Shown piece after piece: positions 1 to 8,149 of a stretch of DNA of 64,000 bases. The notes under the pieces are model-generated. The model was not told the origin of the DNA and did no database searches. It saw nothing but the letters and a program-made list of their open reading frames with translations. This DNA is from an uncultured Robinsoniella sp. GTDB taxonomy: Bacteria > Bacillota > Clostridia > Lachnospirales > Lachnospiraceae. The translations under genes and the position numbers were made by a program. Position 1 is the first letter of the stretch, and every line of letters begins with the position of its first letter. The stretch lies in contig UQGG01000035.1 in assembly GCA_900540475.1 (NCBI GenBank), positions 18,425 through 82,424 of the forward strand, read 5' to 3'.

Positions 1-372
1 CGTATCATAAACTATCTGGAAGGAAATATGCAAAGCCAGTTAACCATAGAACAAATCTGCCGTGATAATCTGATCAGCCGGTCCCAGCTGCAAAAGCTAT
101 TCCGTGAAAAGAATAACTGCGGTATTATAGATTATTTTTGTAAAATAAAAATTGATGCTGCCAAGCAGCTGATCCGCAATAAGAATATGAATTTCACACA
201 GATTGCAGATACCCTTGGATATACATCCATACATTATTTCAGCCGTCAATTTAAGAAAGTAACCGGGATGACCCCCAGTGAATACGCTTCCAGCATTAAA
301 GTTTTTTCAGAGCGCCATGACGGCCTGCTGAATTCCAAACATACAGCTTCACATAAATCAAGCCCGGAATGA
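1..372 (+). CDS. AraC-family transcriptional regulator, C-terminal part (5' truncated by window)
   Basis: The reading frame is open from base 1 and the first nine codons continue the conserved lead-in to an AraC/XylS HTH domain, so this is the end of a longer gene and the ATG at 28 is internal. The visible part is the double helix-turn-helix DNA-binding domain: a first HTH around SRSQLQKLFRE, then the second around FTQIADTLGYTSIHYFSRQFKKVTGMTPSEY, which carries the classic AraC signature spacing. A short polar tail follows. The effector or receiver domain lies outside the window, so the signal it responds to cannot be told; it could be a YesN-like response regulator or a sugar-sensing AraC protein. 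The stop codon lies inside the terminator hairpin. Confidence 0.9.
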   Translation, partial: RIINYLEGNMQSQLTIEQICRDNLISRSQLQKLFREKNNCGIIDYFCKIKIDAAKQLIRNKNMNFTQIADTLGYTSIHYFSRQFKKVTGMTPSEYASSIKVFSERHDGLLNSKHTASHKSSPE

Positions 373-392
373 ATTTATCCCGGGCTTCTTTT
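360..392 (+). terminator. Intrinsic terminator of the AraC-type gene
   Basis: AAGCCCGG at 360-367 pairs with CCGGGCTT at 380-387 around a 12-nt loop that contains the stop codon, followed by a T-rich run (386-392). It separates this gene from the convergent ftsZ. Confidence 0.8.
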
Positions 393-442
393 AAACAGAT
401 ACTTTCTCTATCATGACATTCGGAGTTTCTATTATTAACCTA

Positions 443-1633
443 TTATCTTCTCTTTAAAAAATCAGGAATCTGAATGTTTTTCTCAGCTACGTTGCTTTCC
501 GGAGTTCTTAACTTCCCAACAGAAGAACTTGGAGTTGAAGTTCTTGTGTTCTGAGGCGCCGTACTTCTGCCTGGTGCTGCAGACTTCTGGAAACCAAATC
601 CTGTATTCTGCTTTTCTTTTCCAGCGAAAGAACTGCTGTACTCCGGCACAATCTTTTTATTCACAGATGGCTGTGAACCTGCGTGCTCGTCCAATCCTGT
701 TGCAATCACCGTAATGCTTGCTTCATCTGCATAAGTATCATCATACATCGCACCAAAGATAATATTGGCATCATCTCCGGTAAGTTCCTGTACATAACTT
801 GCTGCATCATTGGCATCCATCAGAGAAATATCACCGGAAATATTGATAATTACATGAGATGCTCCTTCAATCGTAGTCTCCAGAAGCGGACTGGATACTG
901 CCTGTTTCACAGCTTCTAATGCCTTATCATCGCCCTTAGCCTGTCCGATACCGATATGTGCAATTCCCTTATCTGTCATTACAGTCTGAACATCTGCAAA
1001 GTCCAGATTGATAAGTGCCGGTAAATTAATCAGGTCTGTAATTCCCTGAACCGCCTGCTGCAGAACTTCATCGGCTTTTTTAAGTGCTTCCGGCATCGTA
1101 GTTCTTCTGTCCACGATCTCCAGTAATTTATCATTTGGAATCACAATTAAAGTATCCACGTTGTCCTTTAATTTTTCAATCCCTGTCAGGGCATTATTCA
1201 TACGTGTCTTTGCTTCAAAACGGAAAGGTTTTGTTACAACACCAACGGTAAGAATTCCCATCTCTTTAGCCAGACCTGCTACAACCGGAGCTGCACCTGT
1301 TCCTGTTCCGCCACCCATACCACAGGTAACGAATACCATGTCAGAACCCTGCATAGCCTGTTTTAATTCTTCTGCACTTTCCTCAGCAGCCTGCTGCCCA
1401 ACCTGAGGCTGTGCTCCTGCGCCGAGTCCTTTTGTTAATTTCTCACCAATCTGAATTGTAGTAGGCGCTTTGCATAACTGCAATGCCTGCTTATCTGTGT
1501 TCACACCGATAAATTCTACTCCTCCAATTGTATCGTCCACCATTCTATTTACAGCATTATTGCCTGCACCGCCCACTCCAATTACAATAATCTTCGCAGC
1601 GGATTCAGCTTCGTTTGTCATAATCTCTAACAA
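443..1633 (-). CDS. ftsZ: Cell division protein FtsZ
   Basis: Tubulin-like GTPase that polymerises into the cytokinetic Z-ring. The GTP-binding tubulin signature GGGTGTGAAP is present, along with the N-terminal nucleotide-binding stretch IVIGVGGAGNNAVNR and the T7 synergy region. A variable Pro/Ser/Thr-rich linker leads to the conserved C-terminal peptide IPDFLKRR, the docking site for membrane tethers such as FtsA or SepF. The start is placed at the TTG at 1633 because a strong AAGGAGG site lies just upstream and the resulting N-terminus (MLEI-TNEAESAAK) is what related Clostridia show; an in-frame ATG at 1675 lies upstream of that site. It is the last gene of the division cluster, separated by about 330 bp from ftsQ. 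No ftsA or sepF is visible in the cluster. Confidence 0.97.
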   Translation of the reverse strand: MLEIMTNEAESAAKIIVIGVGGAGNNAVNRMVDDTIGGVEFIGVNTDKQALQLCKAPTTIQIGEKLTKGLGAGAQPQVGQQAAEESAEELKQAMQGSDMVFVTCGMGGGTGTGAAPVVAGLAKEMGILTVGVVTKPFRFEAKTRMNNALTGIEKLKDNVDTLIVIPNDKLLEIVDRRTTMPEALKKADEVLQQAVQGITDLINLPALINLDFADVQTVMTDKGIAHIGIGQAKGDDKALEAVKQAVSSPLLETTIEGASHVIINISGDISLMDANDAASYVQELTGDDANIIFGAMYDDTYADEASITVIATGLDEHAGSQPSVNKKIVPEYSSSFAGKEKQNTGFGFQKSAAPGRSTAPQNTRTSTPSSSVGKLRTPESNVAEKNIQIPDFLKRR

Positions 1634-1678
1634 GGGTATTTCCTCCTTCTCGTATCTGTACATTCTAAAATTCATTTA

Positions 1679-1712
1679 CAGTTTGGACAATATCATCCCA
1701 GTATCCAAACTG
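1679..1712 (-). other. Stem-loop in the ftsZ leader
   Basis: CAGTTTGGA (1679-1687) and TCCAAACTG (1704-1712) form a perfect 9-bp inverted repeat with a 16-nt loop, about 45 nt upstream of the ftsZ TTG start. There is no T-run, so it is not an intrinsic terminator. It may be a leader RNA structure or an operator; an AT-rich stretch with TATAAT-like sequence lies just upstream on the minus strand, but no convincing -35 accompanies it. Confidence 0.4.
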
Positions 1713-1766
1713 CATTTATTATATAATATAGTTTTTTCACAAATTAATCAAGTAGATTTTTAAATT

Positions 1767-1877
1767 TCATTGTTTTTTTAAGCATTCTTCATAAAATCCT
1801 AACATATATAAAAGATTATACATATCAGATCCGATTTCATACTGCCGTAATCGACAAAAACAGGGAATTTCTGCCAT
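1767..1877 (-). CDS. Possible 36-aa small ORF between ftsQ and ftsZ
   Basis: A 36-codon reading frame starts at ATG 1877 and ends with TGA at 1767. The product would be acidic and aromatic, ending in FYEECLKKQ. A GGAGGT site lies further upstream, placed correctly for an in-frame ATT codon at 1889 rather than for the ATG. I do not recognise the peptide, and an ORF of this length can arise by chance in AT-rich DNA. It could also be the remnant of a larger gene. Confidence 0.2.
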   Translation of the reverse strand: MAEIPCFCRLRQYEIGSDMYNLLYMLGFYEECLKKQ

Positions 1878-1964
1878 TGACGGTAAAATGGATACCTCCC
1901 GTACAATGAATTTTCAGATAGCCTAATGGATTAAGCTTCAAAATCCAATACATTATTCTGTGAA

Positions 1965-2972
1965 TTAATTCAAGATATATGCACCGGTATAGGGATCAAT
2001 ATATCCATATCCGTCTGTAATAACTTGTCCGTCATCTCCCAGATACTGCTGCGTCATATCACTGGTTACATTCCCCGCATCATCGGTATAAACCTCATTC
2101 CCCGCAGCATCCTTGGAAACTTTGCCGGACTCACCTTTATAACTGCTTCCTGCGCTCTTTCCCGTTTCACTTTCTGACTCGCTCTCGGATTCACCCTCTT
2201 CTTTATCCCCGCCGTCTTTCTTGCCATTTCCCTTCTTAAAAATAGCCGTACTGGAATCTGAGGTGAAATTTTCCAGATCTAGAGTTCCCTCCATGGAAGA
2301 CATTTTCGGATAAATCGCCTTGAGATTAGAAATCTTATCTTCCAGGTTCTTATTCTGCCCAAGCAGTACCGTATTCTTTTCAAAATACAGGGACATTGCA
2401 TTCTCTTCATCAAAATGGATTTCATCCGGAAGAATTTCATTCTTATTTAAAAGCTGCGCCAGAGTTACCACTGACTTAAACAGCTCCTTATCTTCTATCG
2501 GCAGTTTTCCAAGTACTTCCACTTTACCAAGTGTAACACCGGAAATCATGGGAACTCCCTCTCTCACTTCCTGAGAGTTCTCCATGACAACTCCGTCCTT
2601 ATCGAAGTATACATTGGAACCAGCCGTTTGGATATATCCCACGATGGTCTTTTCATAAACCTGAATACGGACTTTATACGGAGACAGCATCTCTATTTCC
2701 ACCGCACTTAAAAAAGGAAGTTCTTCCTGGATATTGGCATGGCTGTATTTCCATGTCAGATAAATCGAATTTTGTGCCATAGAATCTGACATCACCATTT
2801 TCTTTATCTCATCTGCCGTATAATAATCATTCCCCACTACTTCCACTTCCTGAATGCGGAACAATCCAAATACCACGATTGCACTTATTAATAGAAGTGC
2901 CACAACCGATAAGGCAGCTATTTTTCCAATTTTTCTCCTTCTCTTCTTCTTTCTTTTGTAGCCCTGCTCCAT
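1965..2972 (-). CDS. ftsQ: Cell division protein FtsQ/DivIB
   Basis: Bitopic divisome protein linking early and late division proteins at the septal membrane. A very basic cytoplasmic tail (KRKKKRRRK) precedes one membrane segment near residues 20-40, then a POTRA-like FtsQ domain begins at FRIQEVEVVGNDYYT. The extracellular C-terminus is unusual: after about residue 245 it becomes a low-complexity Lys/Asp/Glu/Ser tract with repeated SE pairs, then a Gly/Asp/Tyr-rich tail. The ATG at 2972 is preceded by AGGTG at good spacing; an in-frame GTG at 2981 with its own AGAGG is an alternative. It lies in the dcw cluster between murA and ftsZ, all read leftwards. Confidence 0.9.
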   Translation of the reverse strand: MEQGYKRKKKRRRKIGKIAALSVVALLLISAIVVFGLFRIQEVEVVGNDYYTADEIKKMVMSDSMAQNSIYLTWKYSHANIQEELPFLSAVEIEMLSPYKVRIQVYEKTIVGYIQTAGSNVYFDKDGVVMENSQEVREGVPMISGVTLGKVEVLGKLPIEDKELFKSVVTLAQLLNKNEILPDEIHFDEENAMSLYFEKNTVLLGQNKNLEDKISNLKAIYPKMSSMEGTLDLENFTSDSSTAIFKKGNGKKDGGDKEEGESESESESETGKSAGSSYKGESGKVSKDAAGNEVYTDDAGNVTSDMTQQYLGDDGQVITDGYGYIDPYTGAYILN

Positions 2973-3047
2973 ATTAATCACCTGTATCCTCTCATTTTAA
3001 AACAATTTGTGACTATCTGACCCTGTTCCCCATACTCCGTCAGATAG

Positions 3048-4310
3048 TTACTCCGTTATTTCTATAGGAGAGATCCTGGCTCCCAATGCCTTCAGATCTT
3101 CACAGATATCTACATATCCCCTATCAATAAAATGTTTATTGCTGATTCTTGTAACTCCCTCTGCCATCAGACCTGCGATGGTAAGTGCAGCTCCTCCCCG
3201 AAGTTCGCTTGCCTGCACATCACAGCCTGTCAGCCTATCTACGCCTTCAATACGTGCTTCCATAGAATCCGTAAACACCCTGGCTCCCATCTTGTTCAGC
3301 TCTTCTGCCACATGAAATCTGGCTTCAAAAACCGTTTCCCGTATGCAGCTGTTTCCCCTTGCCATGCATAGAACTGCCATAAGCTGTGACTGCAGGTCCG
3401 TAGGAAAACCCGGATATGGATTCGTCTCTATAAACGGAATCGGCGCACCTGCCCTTCTGGCATCTACCTTCAGACAATTGCGGTTCCATCTTAAGGATGC
3501 TCCCATTTTGCCTGAAAGATATAATATATTCTTTATCTGGTCTACCGGTGCATTCCACAGTGTGACACATCCCCGGCTTCCCAATGCTGCTAAGACATAG
3601 GTTCCGGCAACAATTCTGTCCGGTCCCATTGTATATTCTGAATCATGCAGCCTGTCAACACCACGGATGCAGATACAGTCACTTCCCATCCCTGTTATTC
3701 TGGCCCCTTTTTTGTTTAAAAATACGGCTAATTCTACAATTTCCGGTTCTCTCGCAGCACCTGTCAGAACCGTCGTTCCTTTTGCCAGTACCGCTCCTAA
3801 AATTATATTTTCCGTGGCTCCCACACTTGGGAAACGCAAATGAATTCTGGCACCACAAAGATCCTTTGTCTGTGCCAGAAGCAAACCTTCCTGCTCCTCT
3901 ATGCAAACCCCCATCTGCCTGAAAGCCTGTAAATGCAGATCAATTGGCCTCGCTCCGATTGTGCAGCCTCCCGGATAAGGTACGTGAGCTTCCTTAAGCC
4001 TTCCAAGAAGGCTTCCTAATAAAATAATAGATGAACGCAGCTTTCCCGCATGATCTGCCGGAACATCACACCGTTCCAGACAGGATGCATTGATCATTAG
4101 CGTATCATCCGTCCAGCACACACGGCATCCCAATTGTTTTAGTATCTCTACCATATACATAACGTCCTGAATTTTCGGACAATTATGAAGAACAGTGATT
4201 CCATCATGCAGAATTGTTCCTGCTATAATGGGGAGTATGGCATTTTTCGAGCCTTGTATCGCGATTTCCCCGTGCAACGGATGACCACCCAGAACTTTTA
4301 TACCATCCAA
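3048..4310 (-). CDS. murA: UDP-N-acetylglucosamine 1-carboxyvinyltransferase MurA
   Basis: First committed step of peptidoglycan synthesis: transfer of enolpyruvate from PEP to UDP-GlcNAc in the cytoplasm. At 420 residues it has normal family length. Lys22-Asn23 (GSKNA), Arg92 (KLRSS) and the catalytic loop PYPGGCTIGARPIDLH with Cys116, the fosfomycin target, are all visible. The start is the TTG at 4310, eight bases after GGAGG; there is no in-frame ATG nearby. It is placed between ftsW and ftsQ, where many bacteria have murG/murC/murB instead. Low-GC Gram-positives often carry a second MurA paralogue; which one this is cannot be told here. Confidence 0.95.
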   Translation of the reverse strand: MDGIKVLGGHPLHGEIAIQGSKNAILPIIAGTILHDGITVLHNCPKIQDVMYMVEILKQLGCRVCWTDDTLMINASCLERCDVPADHAGKLRSSIILLGSLLGRLKEAHVPYPGGCTIGARPIDLHLQAFRQMGVCIEEQEGLLLAQTKDLCGARIHLRFPSVGATENIILGAVLAKGTTVLTGAAREPEIVELAVFLNKKGARITGMGSDCICIRGVDRLHDSEYTMGPDRIVAGTYVLAALGSRGCVTLWNAPVDQIKNILYLSGKMGASLRWNRNCLKVDARRAGAPIPFIETNPYPGFPTDLQSQLMAVLCMARGNSCIRETVFEARFHVAEELNKMGARVFTDSMEARIEGVDRLTGCDVQASELRGGAALTIAGLMAEGVTRISNKHFIDRGYVDICEDLKALGARISPIEITE

Positions 4311-4388
4311 GTAAGATTCCTCCGATAACTTCTAATGACCGCTATCAGGCGGCCATTAAACCCATATATCTCATTATATGCACGGAAT

Positions 4389-5468
4389 CTATTTTTGCCA
4401 CCGGCTGACACTAAGCGCCAGCCCCATTTCCGACAGCAGGAAAAGTACCGAAGTTCCTCCGTAACTGATAAACGGCAGAGTAATACCGGTATTGGGGATT
4501 GTATTTGTTACAACTGCTATATTAAGCATAACCTGAATCGCGATATGCCCCATAACGCCCACTGCTATGAGCGATCCAAACAAGTCCTTGGCATGAGTTG
4601 CGATCACCATAAAACGCCAGATCATAACTATAAATATGATAATCAGTATAATGGCTCCTGTGAGTCCTAATTCTTCACAGATAATGGAAAAAATCATGTC
4701 GTTTTGTGCTTCCGGCACGAACCCCAGCTTCTGAATGCTCTCACCCAGACCTCTGCCAAACAGACCGCCGGAACCAATTGCGTATAATCCCTGGATTGTT
4801 TGAAAACCCTTTTCAAAATTCTCCGGATTCTTCCAGATCGCAAGACGTTCCAGACGATAGGATTCCATACTCAGAAAAATACTGATAAATCCAATTCCAA
4901 CGCCGCCAATCCAGATAAACTGCAGATATTTCGGATTGGATACAAAAATCAGAATAACTGCGATCCCCAGGATAATAATTGCCGTACTCAGATTATTCGT
5001 TCCAACCAATCCCACGATCGGCAGCACCAGACCAATAACCATGGAGATCAGGAATACATTGCCCCGTTTCTTTTTCTGGCTGCTGACCATATACGCCAAA
5101 AACAATATGACCGCCAGCTTAGCAAACTCCGATGGCTGGAAAGACAGCGGTCCAAGAGACAGCCATCTCTTTGAACCATTATAAGAATCTCCGAAGATCA
5201 GTACCGCCCCGGATAACGCAAGGGACAACAGATAAGCATAGAGTGCAAATTTCCCGAAAATGTGGTAATCCATTCTGGATACGATGAGCATTGCCACAAC
5301 TCCCAGGATTGTTGCAAATAATTGTTTTTTAAAATAATAACCCGGATCAGCGAACTTAACCTGGCCATTATATGCGCTTGTACTATAGAGTGTTATTAAA
5401 CCAAAGCAAATTAAGAAAAACACGATTATCAGTAGTGTGTAGTCCTGTCTTTTCACACCTTGATTCAA
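4389..5468 (-). CDS. ftsW: Septal peptidoglycan glycosyltransferase FtsW (SEDS family)
   Basis: Polytopic SEDS-family glycan polymerase working with the class B PBPs encoded upstream. About ten hydrophobic segments are visible. Family landmarks include the LYSTSAY start of the first extracellular loop, GSKRW-LGPLSFQPSEFAKL, and the C-terminal PNTGITLPFISYGGTS motif. The start is TTG at 5468 with AAAGGAG seven bases upstream; no better start exists. It lies 23 bp downstream of murD. SpoVE and RodA are close relatives; position inside the dcw cluster next to murD argues for FtsW or the dual-use FtsW/SpoVE type. Confidence 0.93.
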   Translation of the reverse strand: MNQGVKRQDYTLLIIVFFLICFGLITLYSTSAYNGQVKFADPGYYFKKQLFATILGVVAMLIVSRMDYHIFGKFALYAYLLSLALSGAVLIFGDSYNGSKRWLSLGPLSFQPSEFAKLAVILFLAYMVSSQKKKRGNVFLISMVIGLVLPIVGLVGTNNLSTAIIILGIAVILIFVSNPKYLQFIWIGGVGIGFISIFLSMESYRLERLAIWKNPENFEKGFQTIQGLYAIGSGGLFGRGLGESIQKLGFVPEAQNDMIFSIICEELGLTGAIILIIIFIVMIWRFMVIATHAKDLFGSLIAVGVMGHIAIQVMLNIAVVTNTIPNTGITLPFISYGGTSVLFLLSEMGLALSVSRWQK

Positions 5469-5491
5469 ACCATCACTCCTTTTTTATTTCA

Positions 5492-6850
5492 TTAATGTAG
5501 ATGTCTCACATGCTCTTTAAAGACCCGGCCCCGCTCTTCATAATTGGGAAACATGCCCCAGCTTGCACATGCAGGGGAAAGTAAAACCGCATCACCCGGA
5601 TTGGCCTTTTTTGCACAGATATCAATTGCTTCTTCCAGTGAATCTGCCAGAATAATGTCATTGAAACCACATCTTTTTGCCGCTTCTGCAATCTTCTCTC
5701 TCGTCTGCCCGATCAATACCAGGAAACGAACCTTTCCGTCAAAAGAACGGATCCACTCTTCATAGGAAGAGTTTTTATCATAGCCTCCCCCGATAAGCAG
5801 AGTCGGACGGTCCATCGCCTGGATTCCTTTAATTGCGGCATCCGGATTCGTTCCCTTTGAATCATTATAATATGCTACGCCGCGAACCTTCGTCACATAT
5901 TCAATTCGATGTTCTACAGCCGTAAATTTTGTGAGTACATAGTGGATTTCTTCGAGCGGCACCTGCAAAGCGATCGCCATTGCCGCAGCCGCCATAATAT
6001 TTTCATAGTTATGCCTTCCCGGAAGTTTTAACTCGCTTATCTGGCATACCGTGATTTTATTTGTACCATCATTGTACTCAATGGCTCCATCATTTATGTA
6101 AATGCCCTTATCTAATGTACGCAGGCTGCTGAAAAATAATACCTTGCAATTTAGCGTTTTTCCAAAATCTCTTAAGAGCTCATCTTCATAATTCAGAACA
6201 CAGGTATCTTCTGCTCCCTGGTTTGCGGTAATACTCTCCTTTACCCGGATGTATTCTTCCATGGTATGATGCCGGTCCAGATGATCCGGTGTTATATTTA
6301 AAACCGCACTCACATTCGGACGGAATGAATGAATTGTTTCCAGCTGAAAGCTGCTGATTTCCGCAACCGTAACTGCTTCCGGTGACATTTCCAGTGCAAC
6401 CTGTGTATAGGGGTTCCCGATATTGCCAACAACATATACTTCCCTGGCATGATACTTCATAATCTCCCCAAGCAGACTGGTTGTCGTAGTCTTGCCATTG
6501 GTTCCGGTAATTGCAAGTACCTTCCCTTTACTGTTTACATAGGCAAGCTCCACTTCTCCCCAGATGGGAATTCCTTTATCCCTCATTTCATTCACAAGAG
6601 GAAGGTCCGTAGGGACACCCGGGCTTAAAACAACCAGATCCAGGGCTTCCATAATCTCTTTTGGAAGATCTCCGATTATAATCTCCCCATTGCTGCCCTC
6701 CGGCAGTCTTTTACTGATCTCATCTTTCGTCAGCTTTTTATTTCCATCATACAGGACTGGTTTTGCTTGTACTTTTTCCAATAATTCCACCGCGCCTATA
6801 CCGCTGATTCCGGTACCAAATACAAGAACTTTCTTGTCCTTTAATTCCAT
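5492..6850 (-). CDS. murD: UDP-N-acetylmuramoylalanine--D-glutamate ligase MurD
   Basis: Cytoplasmic Mur ligase adding D-glutamate to UDP-MurNAc-L-Ala. Length (452 aa) and domain order fit: an N-terminal Rossmann-like domain starting KVLVFGTGISGIGAVELL, the central ATPase with the P-loop TGTNGKTTTT at about residues 115-124, and a C-terminal domain containing HRIEYV and DSKGTNPDA. The ATG at 6850 follows TAGGAGG at six bases. It lies between mraY and ftsW in the leftward cluster. Confidence 0.96.
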   Translation of the reverse strand: MELKDKKVLVFGTGISGIGAVELLEKVQAKPVLYDGNKKLTKDEISKRLPEGSNGEIIIGDLPKEIMEALDLVVLSPGVPTDLPLVNEMRDKGIPIWGEVELAYVNSKGKVLAITGTNGKTTTTSLLGEIMKYHAREVYVVGNIGNPYTQVALEMSPEAVTVAEISSFQLETIHSFRPNVSAVLNITPDHLDRHHTMEEYIRVKESITANQGAEDTCVLNYEDELLRDFGKTLNCKVLFFSSLRTLDKGIYINDGAIEYNDGTNKITVCQISELKLPGRHNYENIMAAAAMAIALQVPLEEIHYVLTKFTAVEHRIEYVTKVRGVAYYNDSKGTNPDAAIKGIQAMDRPTLLIGGGYDKNSSYEEWIRSFDGKVRFLVLIGQTREKIAEAAKRCGFNDIILADSLEEAIDICAKKANPGDAVLLSPACASWGMFPNYEERGRVFKEHVRHLH

Positions 6851-6989
6851 TGTTATCCTCCTAACCGGCCGATTACTATTTCAAACCGCATGTTCTTATC
6901 TCATCTTGAATTTGTTTTTCATCTGTAACTGCTGTGATGATGTAGTGCTGCTATCTGACGGCTATCCGCCCCTGAATTTCAAGCACTCC

Positions 6990-7955
6990 TTAAGAAAGGA
7001 TCAGAAGCCCTACCAGACACAATAACGCCGTTACAACGGTAAATACAGCCACTACCTGGGTTTCTGACCATCCGCACAATTCAAAGTGGTGATGTATCGG
7101 AGCCATTTTGAAAAATCTCTTGCCGCCAGTCTTCTTAAAATAAGTAACCTGGATCATAACGGACATTACTTCCACCAGGTAAATCAAACCTACGATAATA
7201 ATGATCCACGGCATCCGAAGAGCATAGGCACAGCCCGCCACAAAGCCTCCCAGAGCCAGTGAGCCGGTATCTCCCATGAATACCTTAGCCGGATGGGCAT
7301 TAAACAATAAAAATCCCAGCAATGCCCCTACAACAGCTGCTGTGATGGGTTGAATCCCGCCTTTGTAAGCAATGGATACGACTGTAAAAAATACAGCGAC
7401 CATGGTGGTCACGCCGGTAGCCAGGCCATCCAGGCCATCCGTAAAGTTGACACCGTTTACCGTTCCGATAACTGCAATATAAACAAGAGGAATGGCAATT
7501 GGTTTAAAATCAATAAAAGTCCCTTTATCAAAAGGATTCATGATTGTAAGACCGGATGGATCTACAATAAGAATATATGCCAGGAAAACGGTTGTAATTA
7601 CAATCTGTCCCAACATCTTCTGCCATGGAAGCAGTCCGTCAGACCGTCTTAGAACAACTTTCAGATAATCATCTAAAAATCCGATGATTCCAAAACCAAG
7701 AGTCAAAAATAAAACCGGTATGATCTGCGGATAACTTTTCACAAAAAACAGTGAGGTTGACAGAACACTGATTAAAATAATCAAACCTCCCATTGTAGGA
7801 GTCCCTGCCTTTTTTAAATGAGACTGGACGCCGTCTGTCCGCTCCGTCTGTCCCACTTTCAGCTTCCGTAAAAATGGAATTACAAAAGGGCTAAGTGCTA
7901 CACTGACGACAAATGCCGCCAATAATGGAATAATAACTTCAGTACCAATAATCAT
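6990..7955 (-). CDS. mraY: Phospho-N-acetylmuramoyl-pentapeptide transferase MraY
   Basis: Integral membrane enzyme that makes lipid I from UDP-MurNAc-pentapeptide and undecaprenyl phosphate. Multiple hydrophobic helices are present, with the aspartate-rich motif DDYLKV, the NFTDGLDGLA motif, GDTGSLALGG, and the C-terminal MAPIHHHFE histidine motif. The frame is open upstream to 8051, but that extension translates the adjacent palindromic repeat. The ATG at 7955, preceded by GAGGTG, gives the normal 321 residues and N-terminus. Downstream is murD (about 140 bp gap), upstream the SpoVD-like gene. Confidence 0.95.
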   Translation of the reverse strand: MIIGTEVIIPLLAAFVVSVALSPFVIPFLRKLKVGQTERTDGVQSHLKKAGTPTMGGLIILISVLSTSLFFVKSYPQIIPVLFLTLGFGIIGFLDDYLKVVLRRSDGLLPWQKMLGQIVITTVFLAYILIVDPSGLTIMNPFDKGTFIDFKPIAIPLVYIAVIGTVNGVNFTDGLDGLATGVTTMVAVFFTVVSIAYKGGIQPITAAVVGALLGFLLFNAHPAKVFMGDTGSLALGGFVAGCAYALRMPWIIIIVGLIYLVEVMSVMIQVTYFKKTGGKRFFKMAPIHHHFELCGWSETQVVAVFTVVTALLCLVGLLILS

Positions 7956-8000
7956 AATACACCTCGTAAATTCTTTCGCTATTTGTAGACATACTCCGAA

Positions 8001-8088
8001 GCGTGTCTGAATTCTAGTGCCGCCCGGCGCAAATACGCCACTATATAGCACCCGCTATCTACGCCAGCAGATTTCAGACACACTCTAG
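8001..8088. repeat. Palindromic intergenic repeat, family C (partial copy)
   Basis: The stretch from CTAGTGCCG at 8014 to CTAG at 8085-8088 closely matches, in inverse orientation, one arm of the larger element at 30024-30189; about 50 nt including ACGCCACTATATAGCACCCG are shared. Its ends also form an inverted repeat (GTGTCTGAA near 8003 against TTCAGACAC near 8073). It sits in the leader between the SpoVD-like gene and mraY. Confidence 0.8.
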
Positions 8089-8149
8089 ATTAGTATAAAC
8101 TTTTTTTGCCTATTAATCAACCTTGAAATCAAAAAATTGGGGTTGTTCC

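Noticed and set aside
3584..3922. 112-codon frame opposite murA
   Set aside because: Entirely inside a well-supported essential gene on the other strand, without a ribosome site.
7956..8051. N-terminal extension of MraY
   Set aside because: The extra codons translate a palindromic repeat; the ribosome site and family N-terminus fit the ATG at 7955.
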